Shown here one piece after another: positions 36,108-47,200 of a stretch of 64,000 bases of DNA. The stretch lies in contig OY759274.1 in assembly GCA_963662155.1 (NCBI GenBank), positions 41,647,342 to 41,711,341 of the forward strand, in the 5' to 3' direction. This stretch comes from Lamellibrachia columna (Eukaryota > Annelida > Polychaeta > Sabellida > Siboglinidae). Each line of letters opens with the position of its first letter. Within the stretch, counting starts at the first letter, position 1. Both the position numbers and the translations under genes were made by a program. The notes below the pieces were generated by a model that was not told the origin of the DNA, did not search any database, and saw nothing but the letters and a program-made list of their open reading frames with translations.

Positions 36108-36740
36108 TGATTACGTCAGCAGCATTTCCTGACACGTTTATAGCTTTCGTCAGCTGTACGTCGGTATGACAAGAGACTTTAGAGTCCTCTGTCTAACGTT
36201 TGTGGACAATATTGTGTCATTATTTTCAAATATTTAATAACATTTGCTAGTACTCTTATTGAATAGGGGAATTATGGGTAAATTGTAGGAATTATGGGTA
36301 AACTGTAGGAGTTATGTCCTGACACGTTTATGGCTTACTTCAGCTGTATGTCGGTATGTCAAGAAAAAAAAAATTAAATAAAAATTAAAATTAAATTCAG
36401 TCGCCAGGGGCGCTCTAGACTGTTAGGGTTAGTTCCAGTCGCTAGGGGGCGCTCTAGGGTTACGGATAAGGTTACGGGCCAGGGGGCGCTCGGGCTACCC
36501 AGAAGGTTGTGAGGCTGCGCGCGCAGTTAAAATTAAAATTAAAATAAAATAAAAAAATATTAAAAATAAATTTAAAATTAAAATTAAATTCAGTCGCCAG
36601 GGTGCGCTCTAGACGGTTAGGGTTAGCTCCAGTCGCTAGGGGAGCGCTTATGGTACCCAGAAGGCTCTGCGACCGGAAGTCACTGGGTCCCTCCCTACTG
36701 GGCCACTCTTTGGCTCGGTCATTTCCTCTCCTTAACTACT
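36108..36740 (-). repeat. Third copy of the element terminus
   Basis: This matches 33,293-33,910 in the same orientation, ending CTCTCCTTAACTACT at 36,740. It is joined on its inner side to minisatellite, so it is truncated. On its outer side it meets GCAGTC (36,741-36,746) and the other half of CR1 ORF1 in antisense. That arrangement defines both flanks of the original insertion site. Confidence 0.9.
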
Positions 36741-36875
36741 GCAGTCCTCCCAACAAAACATCCCCACAAATCCAACGTCCTCTTCCCTACGTAGCTGCTG
36801 AATTAGTCCCTGACCCCTTCTTCCCATTACTAGTAAAATCCCTGACAGAATTATCTGCTCAACCCGAGTATTTGC
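36741..36875 (-). pseudogene. CR1 ORF1 fragment upstream of the element insertion site
   Basis: The minus strand matches the full-length CR1 at 48,811-48,985: CCTCCCAACAAAACATCCCC, CTTCTTCCCATTACTAGTAA and TCTGCTCAACCCGAG in plus-strand reading, with an internal deletion of about 45 bp. In CR1 sense it ends exactly where the fragments at 33,911 and 21,483 begin, sharing only GACTGC. Confidence 0.85.
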
Positions 36876-37001
36876 ATTTTTGCATGCTAATACAAAACGT
36901 CGATGCTAATCAGCTTTACTTGACATGTTAGATGTGGCACAGTTTACTATGTCGAAATACTCGACATCGATTTGTGTTATTATCGCAGATGAGCACGTCG
37001 G

Positions 37002-37140
37002 TAGCACTGATGCTACTGGCCCTGGTGCTACTGGTCCTGGTGCTACTGCCCTGGTGCTACTGGTCCTGGTGTTACTGGTCCTGGTGCTACTGGTCCTGGT
37101 GCTACTGGTCCTGGTGCTACTGCCCTGGTGCTACTGGTGT
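37002..37140 (+). repeat. 15-bp minisatellite CTACTGGTCCTGGTG
   Basis: About nine copies, some shortened (CTACTGCCCTGGTG). In one frame this reads collagen-like GATGP, in another poly-Leu/Val. It lies in the intron just upstream of the protease exon, so I treat it as intronic and not coding. Confidence 0.9.
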
Positions 37141-37260
37141 CTGGCTACGAAATGCATGTGCATATGTGCAATTGCCATTATCTGAATAGGTCAGATGCAA
37201 TTGTAAATACTTTCAATTGCAAATACATTTGTATAATTTGTTTCTGCTGTTTACTTGTAG

Positions 37261-37353
37261 GTCCCGTTCCCTATTACATTGTGAAGAATTCATGGGGCAC
37301 GGACTTCGGCATGGATGGCTACCTCTATGTCCGAGCGGGCGAAAACACATGTG
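37261..37353 (+). CDS. Papain-family cysteine protease exon (cathepsin O/F-like), catalytic Asn region
   Basis: The exon is bounded by a T-rich tract with ACTTGTAG and by the donor GTGAGC. It encodes PVPYYIVKNSWGTDFGMDGY followed by LYVRAGENTC. KNSWG with the preceding (Y/W)xxVKNSWGTxxGxxGY is the signature around the catalytic Asn of clan CA, family C1 peptidases. PYYIVKNSWGTDFGMDGYL resembles cathepsin O, and cathepsin F less closely. Such proteases are secretory or lysosomal endopeptidases with a Cys-His-Asn active site. The Cys and His exons would lie upstream and are not in view, apparently displaced beyond more than 37 kb of repeats. Splice phase in is 1 and out is 1. The gene converges on the Patched-like gene. 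Confidence 0.8.
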
Positions 37354-37395
37354 GTGAGCTTTATCTCTATTTAATTAATGATCAGTGGCGTATTG

Positions 37396-38463
37396 GGGGG
37401 TAGGGACACTGGGCCCCCGTTGGCCTCCACTTGACCTCCCCACCTTGGCCTCCCCCTTGACCTCCTCCACCTTGGCTCCCCCCACCTTGGACCCCCTCCC
37501 CACCTTGGCCTCCACCTTGGCCTCCTCCACCTTGGCTCCCCCCACCTTGGCCTCCCCCTTGGCCTCCTCCACCTTGGCTCCCCCCACCTTGGCCTCCCCC
37601 TTGGCCTCCTCCACCTTGGCTCCCCCCACCTTGGCCTCCCCCTCCTTGATTTCCCACATAGTGGCCTCCCCCTTGGCCTTCTCCAGCTTGCCCCTCCCCA
37701 CCTTGGCCTCCCCACCTTGGCCTCCCCAACTTGGCCTCCCCCACCTTGGCTTCCACCTTTGCCTCCCCCCCCTCCTTGGCCGCCCCCACCTTGGCCTCCC
37801 CCACCTTGGCCTCCCCCACCTTGGCCTACCCCTCCTTGCCCCCCCCCACCTTGGCCTCACCCACAGTGCCCCTCCCCACCTTGGCCTCCCCCATCTTGGC
37901 CTCCCCAACTTGGCCTCCCCCACCTTGGCTTCCCACACCTAGGCCTCCCCACCTTGGACTCCCCACCTTGGCCTCCCCACTTTGGCCTCCATACCTTGGC
38001 CTCCCCACCTTGGCTTCCCCCACCTTGGCCTCCACCTTTGCCCCCCCCCCCTCCTTGGCCGCCCCCACCTTGGCCTCCCACACCTTGGCCTCCCACACAT
38101 TGGCCCCCCTCACCTTGGCCTCCCCCACCTTGGCCTCCCCCACCTTGGCCTACCCCTCCTTGCCCCCCCCACCTTGGTCTCACCCACAGTGGCCCCCACA
38201 CCTTGGCTTCCCCCACCTTGGCCCCCCGCACCTTGGACTCCCACACCTTGGCCTCCATCTTGGCATTCCCCACCTTGCCCCCCCACCTTTGCCTCCCAAC
38301 TTGCCTCCCCACCTTGGCCCCCACTTTGGCCTCCACCTTGCCCCCCCACCTTGACCTCCCCACCTTGCCCCTCCACCTTGGCCTCCCCTACCATGTCCCC
38401 CCCACCTTGGCCTCCCCTACCTTGGCCTCCACATTGGCCTCCTCCACCTTGTACCCCAGCTTG
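37396..38463 (+). repeat. C-rich minisatellite CCCCACCTTGGCCTCC (~65 copies)
   Basis: Units of about 15-18 bp, read as GGAGGCCAAGGTGGGG on the minus strand. Several frames stay open for 100-250 codons (Pro/Trp/Leu-rich on plus, Gly-rich on minus) purely because the unit lacks stops. An ordered sub-block recurs (about 37,745-37,860 and 38,025-38,165), so larger pieces were duplicated. It lies in the putative last intron of the protease gene. Confidence 0.95.
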
Positions 38464-39207
38464 GATTAATCGCTGGAGTAAACCGACCTTTACACTGACT
38501 TCACACACAGTTACCATTTTATTATTTTACTTGCACACCGCTGTGGTTTTGCTCATTTGTCACTGCTGAAATTTTTTTCAAGTAGGCTATGCTATTCTAT
38601 CAAACCAGTTTGACAATTTATTTTGGTGAAGTACTTATTGTAGCTATTTCAGTTATGCGCCATCTCAAACATCTATGTACGAAACTTTGGATCACATATC
38701 GATCAAAAGTTTTGTCATATCTCATCTCGAACCTCACAACAGTACACGAACATGGCTTATGTGTTCCTCTTTCATCTTAACATCAACTGTGGTCCAAAAA
38801 TCCCCCCAATCCCCCCATGAAATTAATGTTATTTAGATGTATTCAGATGGCGCCGTCATTGGTTCAATTACAAAAAAGATATCAATGTAATTTAACTGCT
38901 TTTCTTCATGATGTCGATGTTCAACATTATGAATACACTGTACACAATGAATCGGGTATGGCAAATGCTGTGATTATGAAATGGTTTATATATTAAATAT
39001 TTCTGATATACATAATTATATATCTGTATATACTTTTTACTTTTGATAAATTGTAATGATGTAAAGTAATAAAAATATAGATTGTGTACCAGTTAAGGTA
39101 TTTCTAATATAGTGTGTGTAAGTATTGTGTAAAGGAAAATTGTATTGTTATCGCTACTAATGTGTCGAATTTGAGCATAAAATAAATGTGCCTGCTTTCT
39201 TTCACAG
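38464..39207 (+). other. Non-repetitive AT-rich interval (putative protease intron)
   Basis: No domain, tandem repeat or RNA gene recognised. It ends with a pyrimidine-rich GCCTGCTTTCTTTCACAG, a good splice acceptor. Confidence 0.5.
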
Positions 39208-39251
39208 TTGCAGAATTCCATTATTCCAACAGCTTACCACTACCAATTTAG
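39208..39251 (+). CDS. Possible terminal exon of the cysteine protease gene
   Basis: After the acceptor TTTCTTTCACAG, the frame inherited from 37,353 reads VAEFHYSNSLPLPI and a TAG stop at 39,249-39,251. AATAAA follows about 30 bases later. Papain-type proteases normally end CGIA plus about 10 residues, so length and the A-E step fit. However, the conserved Gly after Cys would be replaced (CVAE instead of CGxA), which leaves doubt. It could also be an unrelated splice-like signal. Confidence 0.35.
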
Positions 39252-39281
39252 AGACTGCCCGAAATAGAAAGCGGCGCCTTC

Positions 39282-39287
39282 AATAAA
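39282..39287 (+). terminator. Candidate poly(A) signal AATAAA for the protease gene
   Basis: AATAAA in CTTCAATAAAACAAAATG, about 30 nt after the putative stop. Another AATAAA at about 39,180 lies before the candidate acceptor. Supported only by position. Confidence 0.4.
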
Positions 39288-39563
39288 ACAAAATGTTTGT
39301 ATCAATATTTTCACGACCGTTCAATATATAAAAGACAGAATGATAAGGGATATTGCAGGAATTGGGAAATGGTAGGTTGGTTCGAAACATTGGTGGGAGG
39401 TTGGCCTCCAAAATTGGCGGGGGAGTGGGTGGACTCTTAAAAATGGTGGGATGTTGGCCCCCCAAACAGATGGGAGGTTGACACCTGCCACACCCCTCGG
39501 AGACGACATTGCACACGATGTCTAATCACACACGGTACCCCACGACAGTAGAAACGAAATTTT

Positions 39564-39569
39564 TTTATT
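39564..39569 (-). terminator. Candidate poly(A) signal for the Patched-like gene
   Basis: TTTATT on the plus strand (AATAAA on minus), about 360 nt beyond the stop of exon 9 and only about 280 bp from the plus-strand signal of the convergent protease gene. Weak evidence, because the flank is AT-rich. Confidence 0.35.
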
Positions 39570-39931
39570 TTTAAAGCTGTACCAAGCCATGACGTTTTTT
39601 ACTTAGTGCCAATCACGCAGAGCCTATCATGTGTCTGTATAACAGAGCACAATTGCCGGCCTATATCTTCTCTGGAAGTGTAAGTTTGTAAAGTGTCACG
39701 CTTTGAATGTGGATTGAACAGATATAGCAAACGGCTTCGAGGCCAAACCACTATTGGTTGTTAACCAGTTGTGTGACATTTCCGTATGGAAATACTGGTT
39801 AATATATGAGATAAACACAATGTGTACACATCATGATCAAGACCAGAGTTTACCGACGGAGCTGCAGCGGTAGCAGGTGTAGTAGATGGCCCGAGTTATT
39901 CGACATCGATAATTATCGTCCAGTCATAGGG

Positions 39932-40918
39932 TCATAATTTGTCGCCAGTTTCACCCACAGGCACAGAGCCGGACGTCAACCTACTGCTTTTCCGACTCGG
40001 TAGTCCAGTTGCCGGGTCGCGAGGGCTTTTTGAGCGTCTCTCGTCGAAGTGTAGCTGGTGAACTTTAACGCGGCCGATTCCGCCGAACGCGAGCAGAAGC
40101 TCCGGAATCACCAAAAGCCCGTGAAATACACCGAAGACGACAACGAGGAACATTATTTTGAAGAAGGCCCTGATCACGTATCCAGGCGCGACGCCGAGTA
40201 TCGATATGGCGAGAATCGTCGACGCGGCGCTCTGCACGATGGGATAGCCCACAAGAGCGAGGGCGTTGCGCATGCGTTCCAGTTGGTTTTGGCCGGTCGC
40301 GCCGACGAACGCGTTGGTGATGTGCGCCGAGAAGTCGACGCTGAAGCCAATGCTCATGATGATGTGGATCATCGAGACGCTGTCCAGGTTGACCCCCCAC
40401 CAGGTCATGAATCCTATGACCCCTACGCAGATGGACGCGATGCTCAAGGTGACGAAGACGGTGCACGCGAACGAAGGAATCAGCAGCAGAGAGACGAGGA
40501 ACATGGCGGCCGTCGCCAGAGCCAAGTTGCGCAAGGTGGTCGGCGCGACAACTGCGTATATGTCATAGAAGATGAATGAAGGGTGAAACACTGTTACGTT
40601 AGTGTCGGTCCTGGTAGCGTCGGAAGCGATCTTGCGGGCCCGTCGCATCATGGCCGTCTCGCGGACCGTCGTGTTGAGACGCTTCGAGACGACATGGAAC
40701 CTCGTCCCGACTATGGCCGTTTTATCCATGTTCCACTTGACGTCGAGCGCGTAGATGTGGTTCGCGGGGTGGACCATGAAGGCGCTGTAGGCGCGGGTGA
40801 AGTTGTCCCTGTCCCACACGGTTCTTGTCCCGAACTCTTTGTCGAACCGTCGAGTCCACGCGAACGTCGTGTTCGCGCCGTGGAAGAAGTTCGAGTCCCG
40901 CTCGTACGCCCGCAGCAT
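39932..40918 (-). CDS. PTCHD3-like: PTCHD3-like exon 9: rest of loop 2, TM8-TM12 and C-terminus
   Basis: The acceptor ATTGTCACCAG is followed by MLRAYERDSNFFHGANTTFA in phase 0; the Met here is internal. After the loop (residues to about 130 of this exon), TM8-TM12 include ALATAAMFLVSLLLIPSFAC, TLSIASICVGVIGFMTWWGV, IMSIGFSVDFSAHITNAFVG and IMFLVVVFGVFHGLLVIPEL. GFSVDFSAHI carries the TM10 Asp expected in the RND/Patched fold, and the WWGVNLDSVSMI segment is typical. A hydrophilic tail of ~45 residues follows. Base composition is GC-rich relative to the flanks. Long antisense frames here are shadows. Confidence 0.95.
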   Translation of the reverse strand: MLRAYERDSNFFHGANTTFAWTRRFDKEFGTRTVWDRDNFTRAYSAFMVHPANHIYALDVKWNMDKTAIVGTRFHVVSKRLNTTVRETAMMRRARKIASDATRTDTNVTVFHPSFIFYDIYAVVAPTTLRNLALATAAMFLVSLLLIPSFACTVFVTLSIASICVGVIGFMTWWGVNLDSVSMIHIIMSIGFSVDFSAHITNAFVGATGQNQLERMRNALALVGYPIVQSAASTILAISILGVAPGYVIRAFFKIMFLVVVFGVFHGLLVIPELLLAFGGIGRVKVHQLHFDERRSKSPRDPATGLPSRKSSRLTSGSVPVGETGDKL

Positions 40919-41233
40919 CTGGTGACAATGATACTATAAGGGTACTTCTACATATTTTATACTTTTATGTGTGGTTTTTATACTTTTATGTGTGGTTTAA
41001 TTCAGTTTTGTTTAGCCAAATTTTACACATATTTAATGTATTATTATTATTTATATTTGAGTTTAGTTTTGTAAACACTGCTGAACAGAGTTTTACTTTG
41101 GATTTTAGTGTATAAATAAAGTTATTATTATCCAGCTAGTGCGTGCGTGCGTGCGTGCGTGTGTGTGTGCGTGTGCGTGTGCGTGTGCGTGTGCGTGTGC
41201 GTGTGCGTGTGCGTGTGCGTGTGCGTGTGCGTG

Positions 41234-41297
<64 letters not shown>

Positions 41298-44200
41298 TGT
41301 GTATGTCATGCTGCTCCTCCTAGACTCTTGACATCTCGGCCTACAAACTTTTAGGGGTTCATCTATGACCTCACGCTCGGGGCGTCTAAATTTTTTTCTG
41401 AAATTCACCCCACTATAACCCTTTCTACGAACAATCGAGTTACCCGTATTGCTCCTTCTTCATACCGAGTTTTGGCAGCAGCTAATTCAGCGCCCATCCT
41501 GCACACACTTGGTGCAGTGTGTGGTAGAGTTTGTGGGTCCACGGCAGTTTGTGGGTCCAGGGCAGGCCACACGTTTATCTCGTGTGGGATCTTATTTTCC
41601 CGGCATAGACACCAGGTAGACATAAGATCGCAACAAGTTGACGTCTTGCCATTTTCTATTACTTCTGAATTAAAATATACATGTCTGACTATCCTCCTGT
41701 AGGGGAAGGTTCGGTAATATGAGCCACTTTTCTCACACTGATATCTGGAGCCGTGTGACTAGATATTTGCTGTGTCTAAGGTTCAAGTCCTAGTTGTTTT
41801 CAGCACTCGGCAACGTTCTATTAACGGACTAGTCTGTATGTTGTGGTTACTACAACTGTATGATGTTTCGATGTCTCATTCAACTAGCCAGCCTTTTTTA
41901 GAACATTCTCGCCAAGCCGACCTTTATATGCTGGCATTGAGGGTGGTCACTGCCAGGGTGCATGTCGTCCTCAGTGGTTCTTTTACATCACAAATTTAAT
42001 GATACGGGACCGACATTAACGTGATCACCTGATTCACGAGAGATACACAATCTCCAATGTTGAGATCCATGTTTTTACACGACACATACCCATGCCCGGC
42101 TCGGGCCTTGAACTCAGACGTCGGATCTCTGTAAAGCGGATGGGCTAACCACTACACTACCGCATCTTTCTAAGTTGTCGTAAAAGTTATCGTTGTAGAC
42201 TATTATTATGAGCATCATTTCACACGTGGGTTGTTATTGCACACGTGGGTTGTTATTGCACACGTGGGTTGTTTTTTCAACGAGGACCAGACCAGGAGAA
42301 AATATTCTGCAAATGGTTCGTATTACCTTGCGCGTTGGAAACATAGCATAGCCCATGAATAGCGTGGACTTTAGTGATCATAGCCCATGGATAGTATGAA
42401 CTTACGTGATTGCAAATGTTGCTAGTTTGGTCCGCACACTCATTAACTCGGCAAGAAATCGCCAAATGGCAACATATGGTGTACCATTTCTGAGTTAATG
42501 AAGTGGCTCATATTATCAGTATGCTCATAATAATTTTATCGCCGAAAGTAGTTATAGTGTCGTTTTCGTACCCCCAATTGTGGCGGCAATTTTGGTGGCA
42601 GCTAAAAATAGATGGTAGCTAAAAATAGGTTCAGGGTTCAGTACGATATAGGTGAATTTTATAAAGAGCTGTGATTCGTCGGTTATAGTTTCATTCATAA
42701 AAGTTATGTATATGAGTTTCATAAAAAATCGTGGACGATTAATGAGGTAAGGAGGCTGAATGGCTCGTGTGTCCATCTGGAGGGAGGTGGGTAGATGCTC
42801 GCGGGGCATACCGCTGACGTTGCGGTTAGTTGGGAAAAACCCAGGGGAAAAAACCCACTTTAAGAATAAGCAAATATGCAAATGAGTTTCATTCATAAAA
42901 ATCGTGCATAATTAATGAGGTAAGGAGGATGAACGGCTCGTGGGTACATCCGGAGGGAGTAGGGTATATGCTCGCGTTTCGCGGAATGCAGCGGGCTACA
43001 TACCATATTAGGAATGCGGTCGTGTTGTATTCCGTAATATGACACCGCTCTGCCGCGTTCCCGAAAGGACGCATTAAGGCGATACTAATAGCTGACTAGT
43101 GGAATTTGGTACTCGGGAAATGCGCGTTTTAAATAACCTGGCTATATGTAGTCATATTAGCGCTGTAGTTAAAGCGTTGGTTCGCCCACTGGATGTATGC
43201 AAGTCTGAACACGTTGAAAGGTAAGCCCGTCATTTGCACAATGCTGTGCAGTAATTTATTCGATGCCAACTATGATGAAATTCGGGTTTCATTATTGTTA
43301 TTTTTGTCGTTTCTCTAAGAAGAGTAGACCACGTGACGTCCTGTCTGCATAAATAATAAAGACAGCTGGGTATGCATCAACGAGTTGACCTGTATGCGTA
43401 CATCTAACATATTTAAGGTATTGGTTATCGTATGAATCATACATAGCACGAGTAATGAGAAAGAGTACCGATTTGTCTAAGAAAATATCGCTTTTATATG
43501 TATTTTGTCACACTTAGTTACGCATGTAATGCTTTTAATCTAAGTGTTTACCACATTTCTCTACCTGTCAACACTTTTAAGCTAAGTAATTATCACTTTT
43601 ATTTATATGTTAACACATTTTAGCTACGTAATTGCCACGCTTGGCTGTGTGTTAACGCTTTTAGCATATTAAGTATCACTTTTAATTGTATATTAACGCT
43701 ATTTAGCTACGTATGTACCAAATTTAGCTCTATGTTAACTTTTTTCGAAAAGTAAATATCGCTTTTAGTTGTACGTTAACGCTTTTAATCTAAGTAAGTA
43801 CCAAATACAGCTACATGTTAATGAGTTTAGCTAAGTAATTACCGCATTTAGTTGTAGGTTAACGCTTTTAAGCTAAGAAATTACCACATTTAGCTGTATG
43901 TTAGCGCTTTTAAGCTAATTATTTACCTTATTTACCTGCATGTTAACGGTTTTTAGCTAAGCAAATACAACTTTTAGCTAAGTAATTAGCATTTTTAGCC
44001 AAGTAAGTACCATATTTAGTTGCAAGTTAACGCTTTTAAGTTAAGTAATTACCACATATGTTAAAACTGTTTAGCTAATAAATGACCACATTTAGCTGTA
44101 TGTTAGCGCTTTTTAACTAAATAATTACCACATTTAGTTGTATGTTAACGCTTTTAAGCTAAGTACTTACCACATTTAGCTGTTTGTTAATGCTTTTTAA

Positions 44201-47200
44201 CTAAGTAATTACCGCATTTAGCTGTGTGTTAACGTTTTTAACTAAGTAATGACCACATTTAGCTGTACGTTAACACTTTTTAGCTAAGGAATTACCACAT
44301 TTAGCTGTACAAAGTATAAAACAATTAATTATGAACATAGTTGTTAGAATATAGTAATATAAACAAAAACACTACAAGTATTAAATAATATGATTATGAA
44401 TTATTATTTTAATTCCACGCCTGTCGCATAAACATAGACCAACGAGTGGACTGTGGACTCCGGTTGCCTTAGCAACGGGGTGCGGCTAGCGCTGTTATGA
44501 TCGATGTAACAACCTGCATAGTTGTAAGAACTGCATGCAGCACGTATAGTTTATGTTTGTTTTTGGTACACTTGCATTGTATGACTAATCTTAGTTAATT
44601 GTGGTGCAGTTTAATTTGCTAACTGTATATACGAGCGTCATAACATCATGACGTTAGCCCTGTGATATATCTGTCATTTTATAAACTGTATGAAATTTCT
44701 CTACAATTTTCTAAACCATGTGTCATTTTTGCTGTACCATTTTTTATTGAATGTATGAAAGGTGGCCGCAACGGGTGTCTGGTCATATGATACCCCGTTA
44801 TGGTGGCGTATCGAAATAAAACCGTTCGCCTTGTATCTTATTAACTAGAAGTATAAAAGCAGTCACCCAAACAATAAAATTTGACAAGTATGGAATTTAC
44901 CCGACATCCTGTTAAAACTGACACAATTTTTTTAATTGGGGGTACGAAAACGACACTATAACTACTAATAAAAAGTAAAACGACATCGCCAGCAGAATAC
45001 GAAGCGATATGAAATAAATATGACGGCACCTGCTCCATGTAGTTCCAGTCTTTCTTCTGCCAAGGCGCGATCTCCCCGTCAATGAGCACCGCCACGGGCA
45101 GGTCGTAGTCGGTGAAGTAGCGGTCGTCGACATGGTAGTAGTTGCTCACGTACGACCCGTCGATAGCCAAGTTTGACAGATGAATGCCTGTGGGTCATAT
45201 CAATTATACGTTTGAACTTCCTCTTCAATTGATTGAGCCTATCGCGAATCAGGTTCGTCTATATTCAAATGTGTAGTGTGGGAATGTTCTAAGAAAGGTT
45301 TACCCGGTATTTTCCGGTAAAGAAGACACAGTAACCCCCTCAGGAGAGATTCACCAAACGAATCACCCACTGTTTCTGTTTTGATAAGTGTTCTGCTATG
45401 TTTTAAACAGTAAAACAGACTCATCTTGTAGCCGACGATCAAATATATTCTTTAACAATCCAGCAGGGGGCTACACATGTAATGCAGTTAGTGGTAATCG
45501 CTAGATGGCAGCAGAAGAGCGATAAGTCCTCAAACTTCGATACGTAGAAAACATATTGGGTAAGCTGCAAACACGTAAGAAAATAACCCAGAGTAAGTAC
45601 TTTTGTGTTTTTAATACACCGCTAATCGGTAGATAAGATGCCAATGGTCCAAGGAGGCGAAGGAACATAGAAAGAGGCGAGTGGACGTCAGCACCTGTCA
45701 GACTGCCGCCAAAGTTTAACAAGATTTAACAAGATTTGCCATCCAAGCCAAAGGCCCAGATGGCAAGTGGACAAGGAAGCCATTGGCTTATCGAGAGTCC
45801 AACAATGTTCATCTACTTATAACCCGCCCTCCTGAGATATGTGTCAACCTTGTTTTTAAACATATTCACGCTGCTAGCAGTTACACAATCTGTAGACAAT
45901 TTATTCCATTCATTTATTGTCCTCTGTGAGAACGAGTGCGTCCTGATGTCCAATCTACGTTGATCCTTTACTAGTTTTACCTCATGTCCTCTAGTTCTGC
46001 TATCCTTCTTGAGTGAGAAAAACATATTTCTATCAATATTTTCATACCCATTCAATATCTTAAAAACTTCAATCTGATCTCCTCTTAACCTCCTGGTCTC
46101 TAGAGTTGTTAAACCACATTCCTTCAGGCGTTCATCATAACTAAGGTCTCTCAGTTCTGGAATCATTTTAGTTGCTCTCCTTTGTATGCGTTCAAGCGTA
46201 TCTATATCCTTCTTACGATATGGTCTCCATGCTTGTATACAGTATTCTAAATGAGGTCTAACTATTGCTTTATAAAGAGGTATAATTAACTTTTTTCCTT
46301 TGTATGTTATGTTTCTTCTAATCAATCCAAGAATTCGATTACCCTTTGAAGCTGCAATACCACACTGCTCTGAAACTTTCATATCAGCGCTTATTGTAAC
46401 TCCTAAGTCCTTTTCTTTTACAGTAGTACCCAGAACAGTATCTCCCATTTTATAGTTCACATCCAAGTTCCCATTTCCTGTATGTAGGCATTTACATTTC
46501 CCAAAATTGAACAACATTTGCCATTTTTCAAACCATTTCACTAATCTGTCTAGATCGTTTTGTAAATATTGTTTATCACCATCAGTATTAACCTTTCTAA
46601 ACAGTTTTGTGTCATCCGCAAATTTCAGTACGTTACTTGTTATACTGTCGTCCAAGTCATTGATATATATTAAGAATAATATAGGTCCTAATACTGATCC
46701 TTGAGGTACCCCACTCAAAACCGATTTCCAATTTGAAACTTCTCCATCTACTACATCTCGTTGTCTTCTGTCAGTCAGCCATTGTTCTATCCAGTCAGTT
46801 ATGCTATCCCCGATAACATGGGCTTTTAATTTAAGTAGTAATCTTTGATGTGGCACTTTGTCAAAAGCTTTCTGAAAATCTAAGTAGATAATATCTACTG
46901 GTGATCCCACGTCTTCTTCCAAAAAACATAACATATTTTTTAAGCATGACCTCGCTTTAAGGAATCCATGTTGAGATGAATTTAATAATTTATGCTTAAC
47001 GAGGAAGTCCACCATATGGTCTTTAATTAACCTTTCTAATAATTTACAAATCACTGACGTTAAACTCACTGGTCTGTATTTTTCTGACTTATTTCTCGAA
47101 CCCTTTTTAAATAATGGTATGATGTTTGCTTCTTTCCATTCAAACGGAACAACTCCCTCTTTTAATGACAAGTTGAATACTCTTGCAAGTGGTATACTGA

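Noticed and set aside
37717..38469. Pro/Trp-rich 250-codon frame, and Gly-rich frames on the other strand
   Set aside because: Low-complexity translation of a CCCCACCTTGGCCTCC minisatellite; many overlapping frames are open equally.
40058..40579. 173-codon plus-strand frame opposite exon 9
   Set aside because: Antisense shadow of the strongly conserved Patched-like exon; charged low-complexity, no domain.
41139..41408. Ala/Cys/Val- and Arg/Thr-rich frames
   Set aside because: Translations of the GTGC/GTGTGC microsatellite in intron 8.
41405..41623. 72-codon minus-strand frame in intron 8
   Set aside because: No domain, no splice context consistent with the host gene, not in frame with exons.
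42100..42166. Functional tRNA gene on the minus strand
   Set aside because: A and B boxes are good, but the acceptor stem does not close cleanly and a non-tRNA body follows, as in a SINE.
42552..42896. 114-codon minus-strand frame
   Set aside because: It spans part of a tandem-duplicated intronic segment; no domain or splice support.
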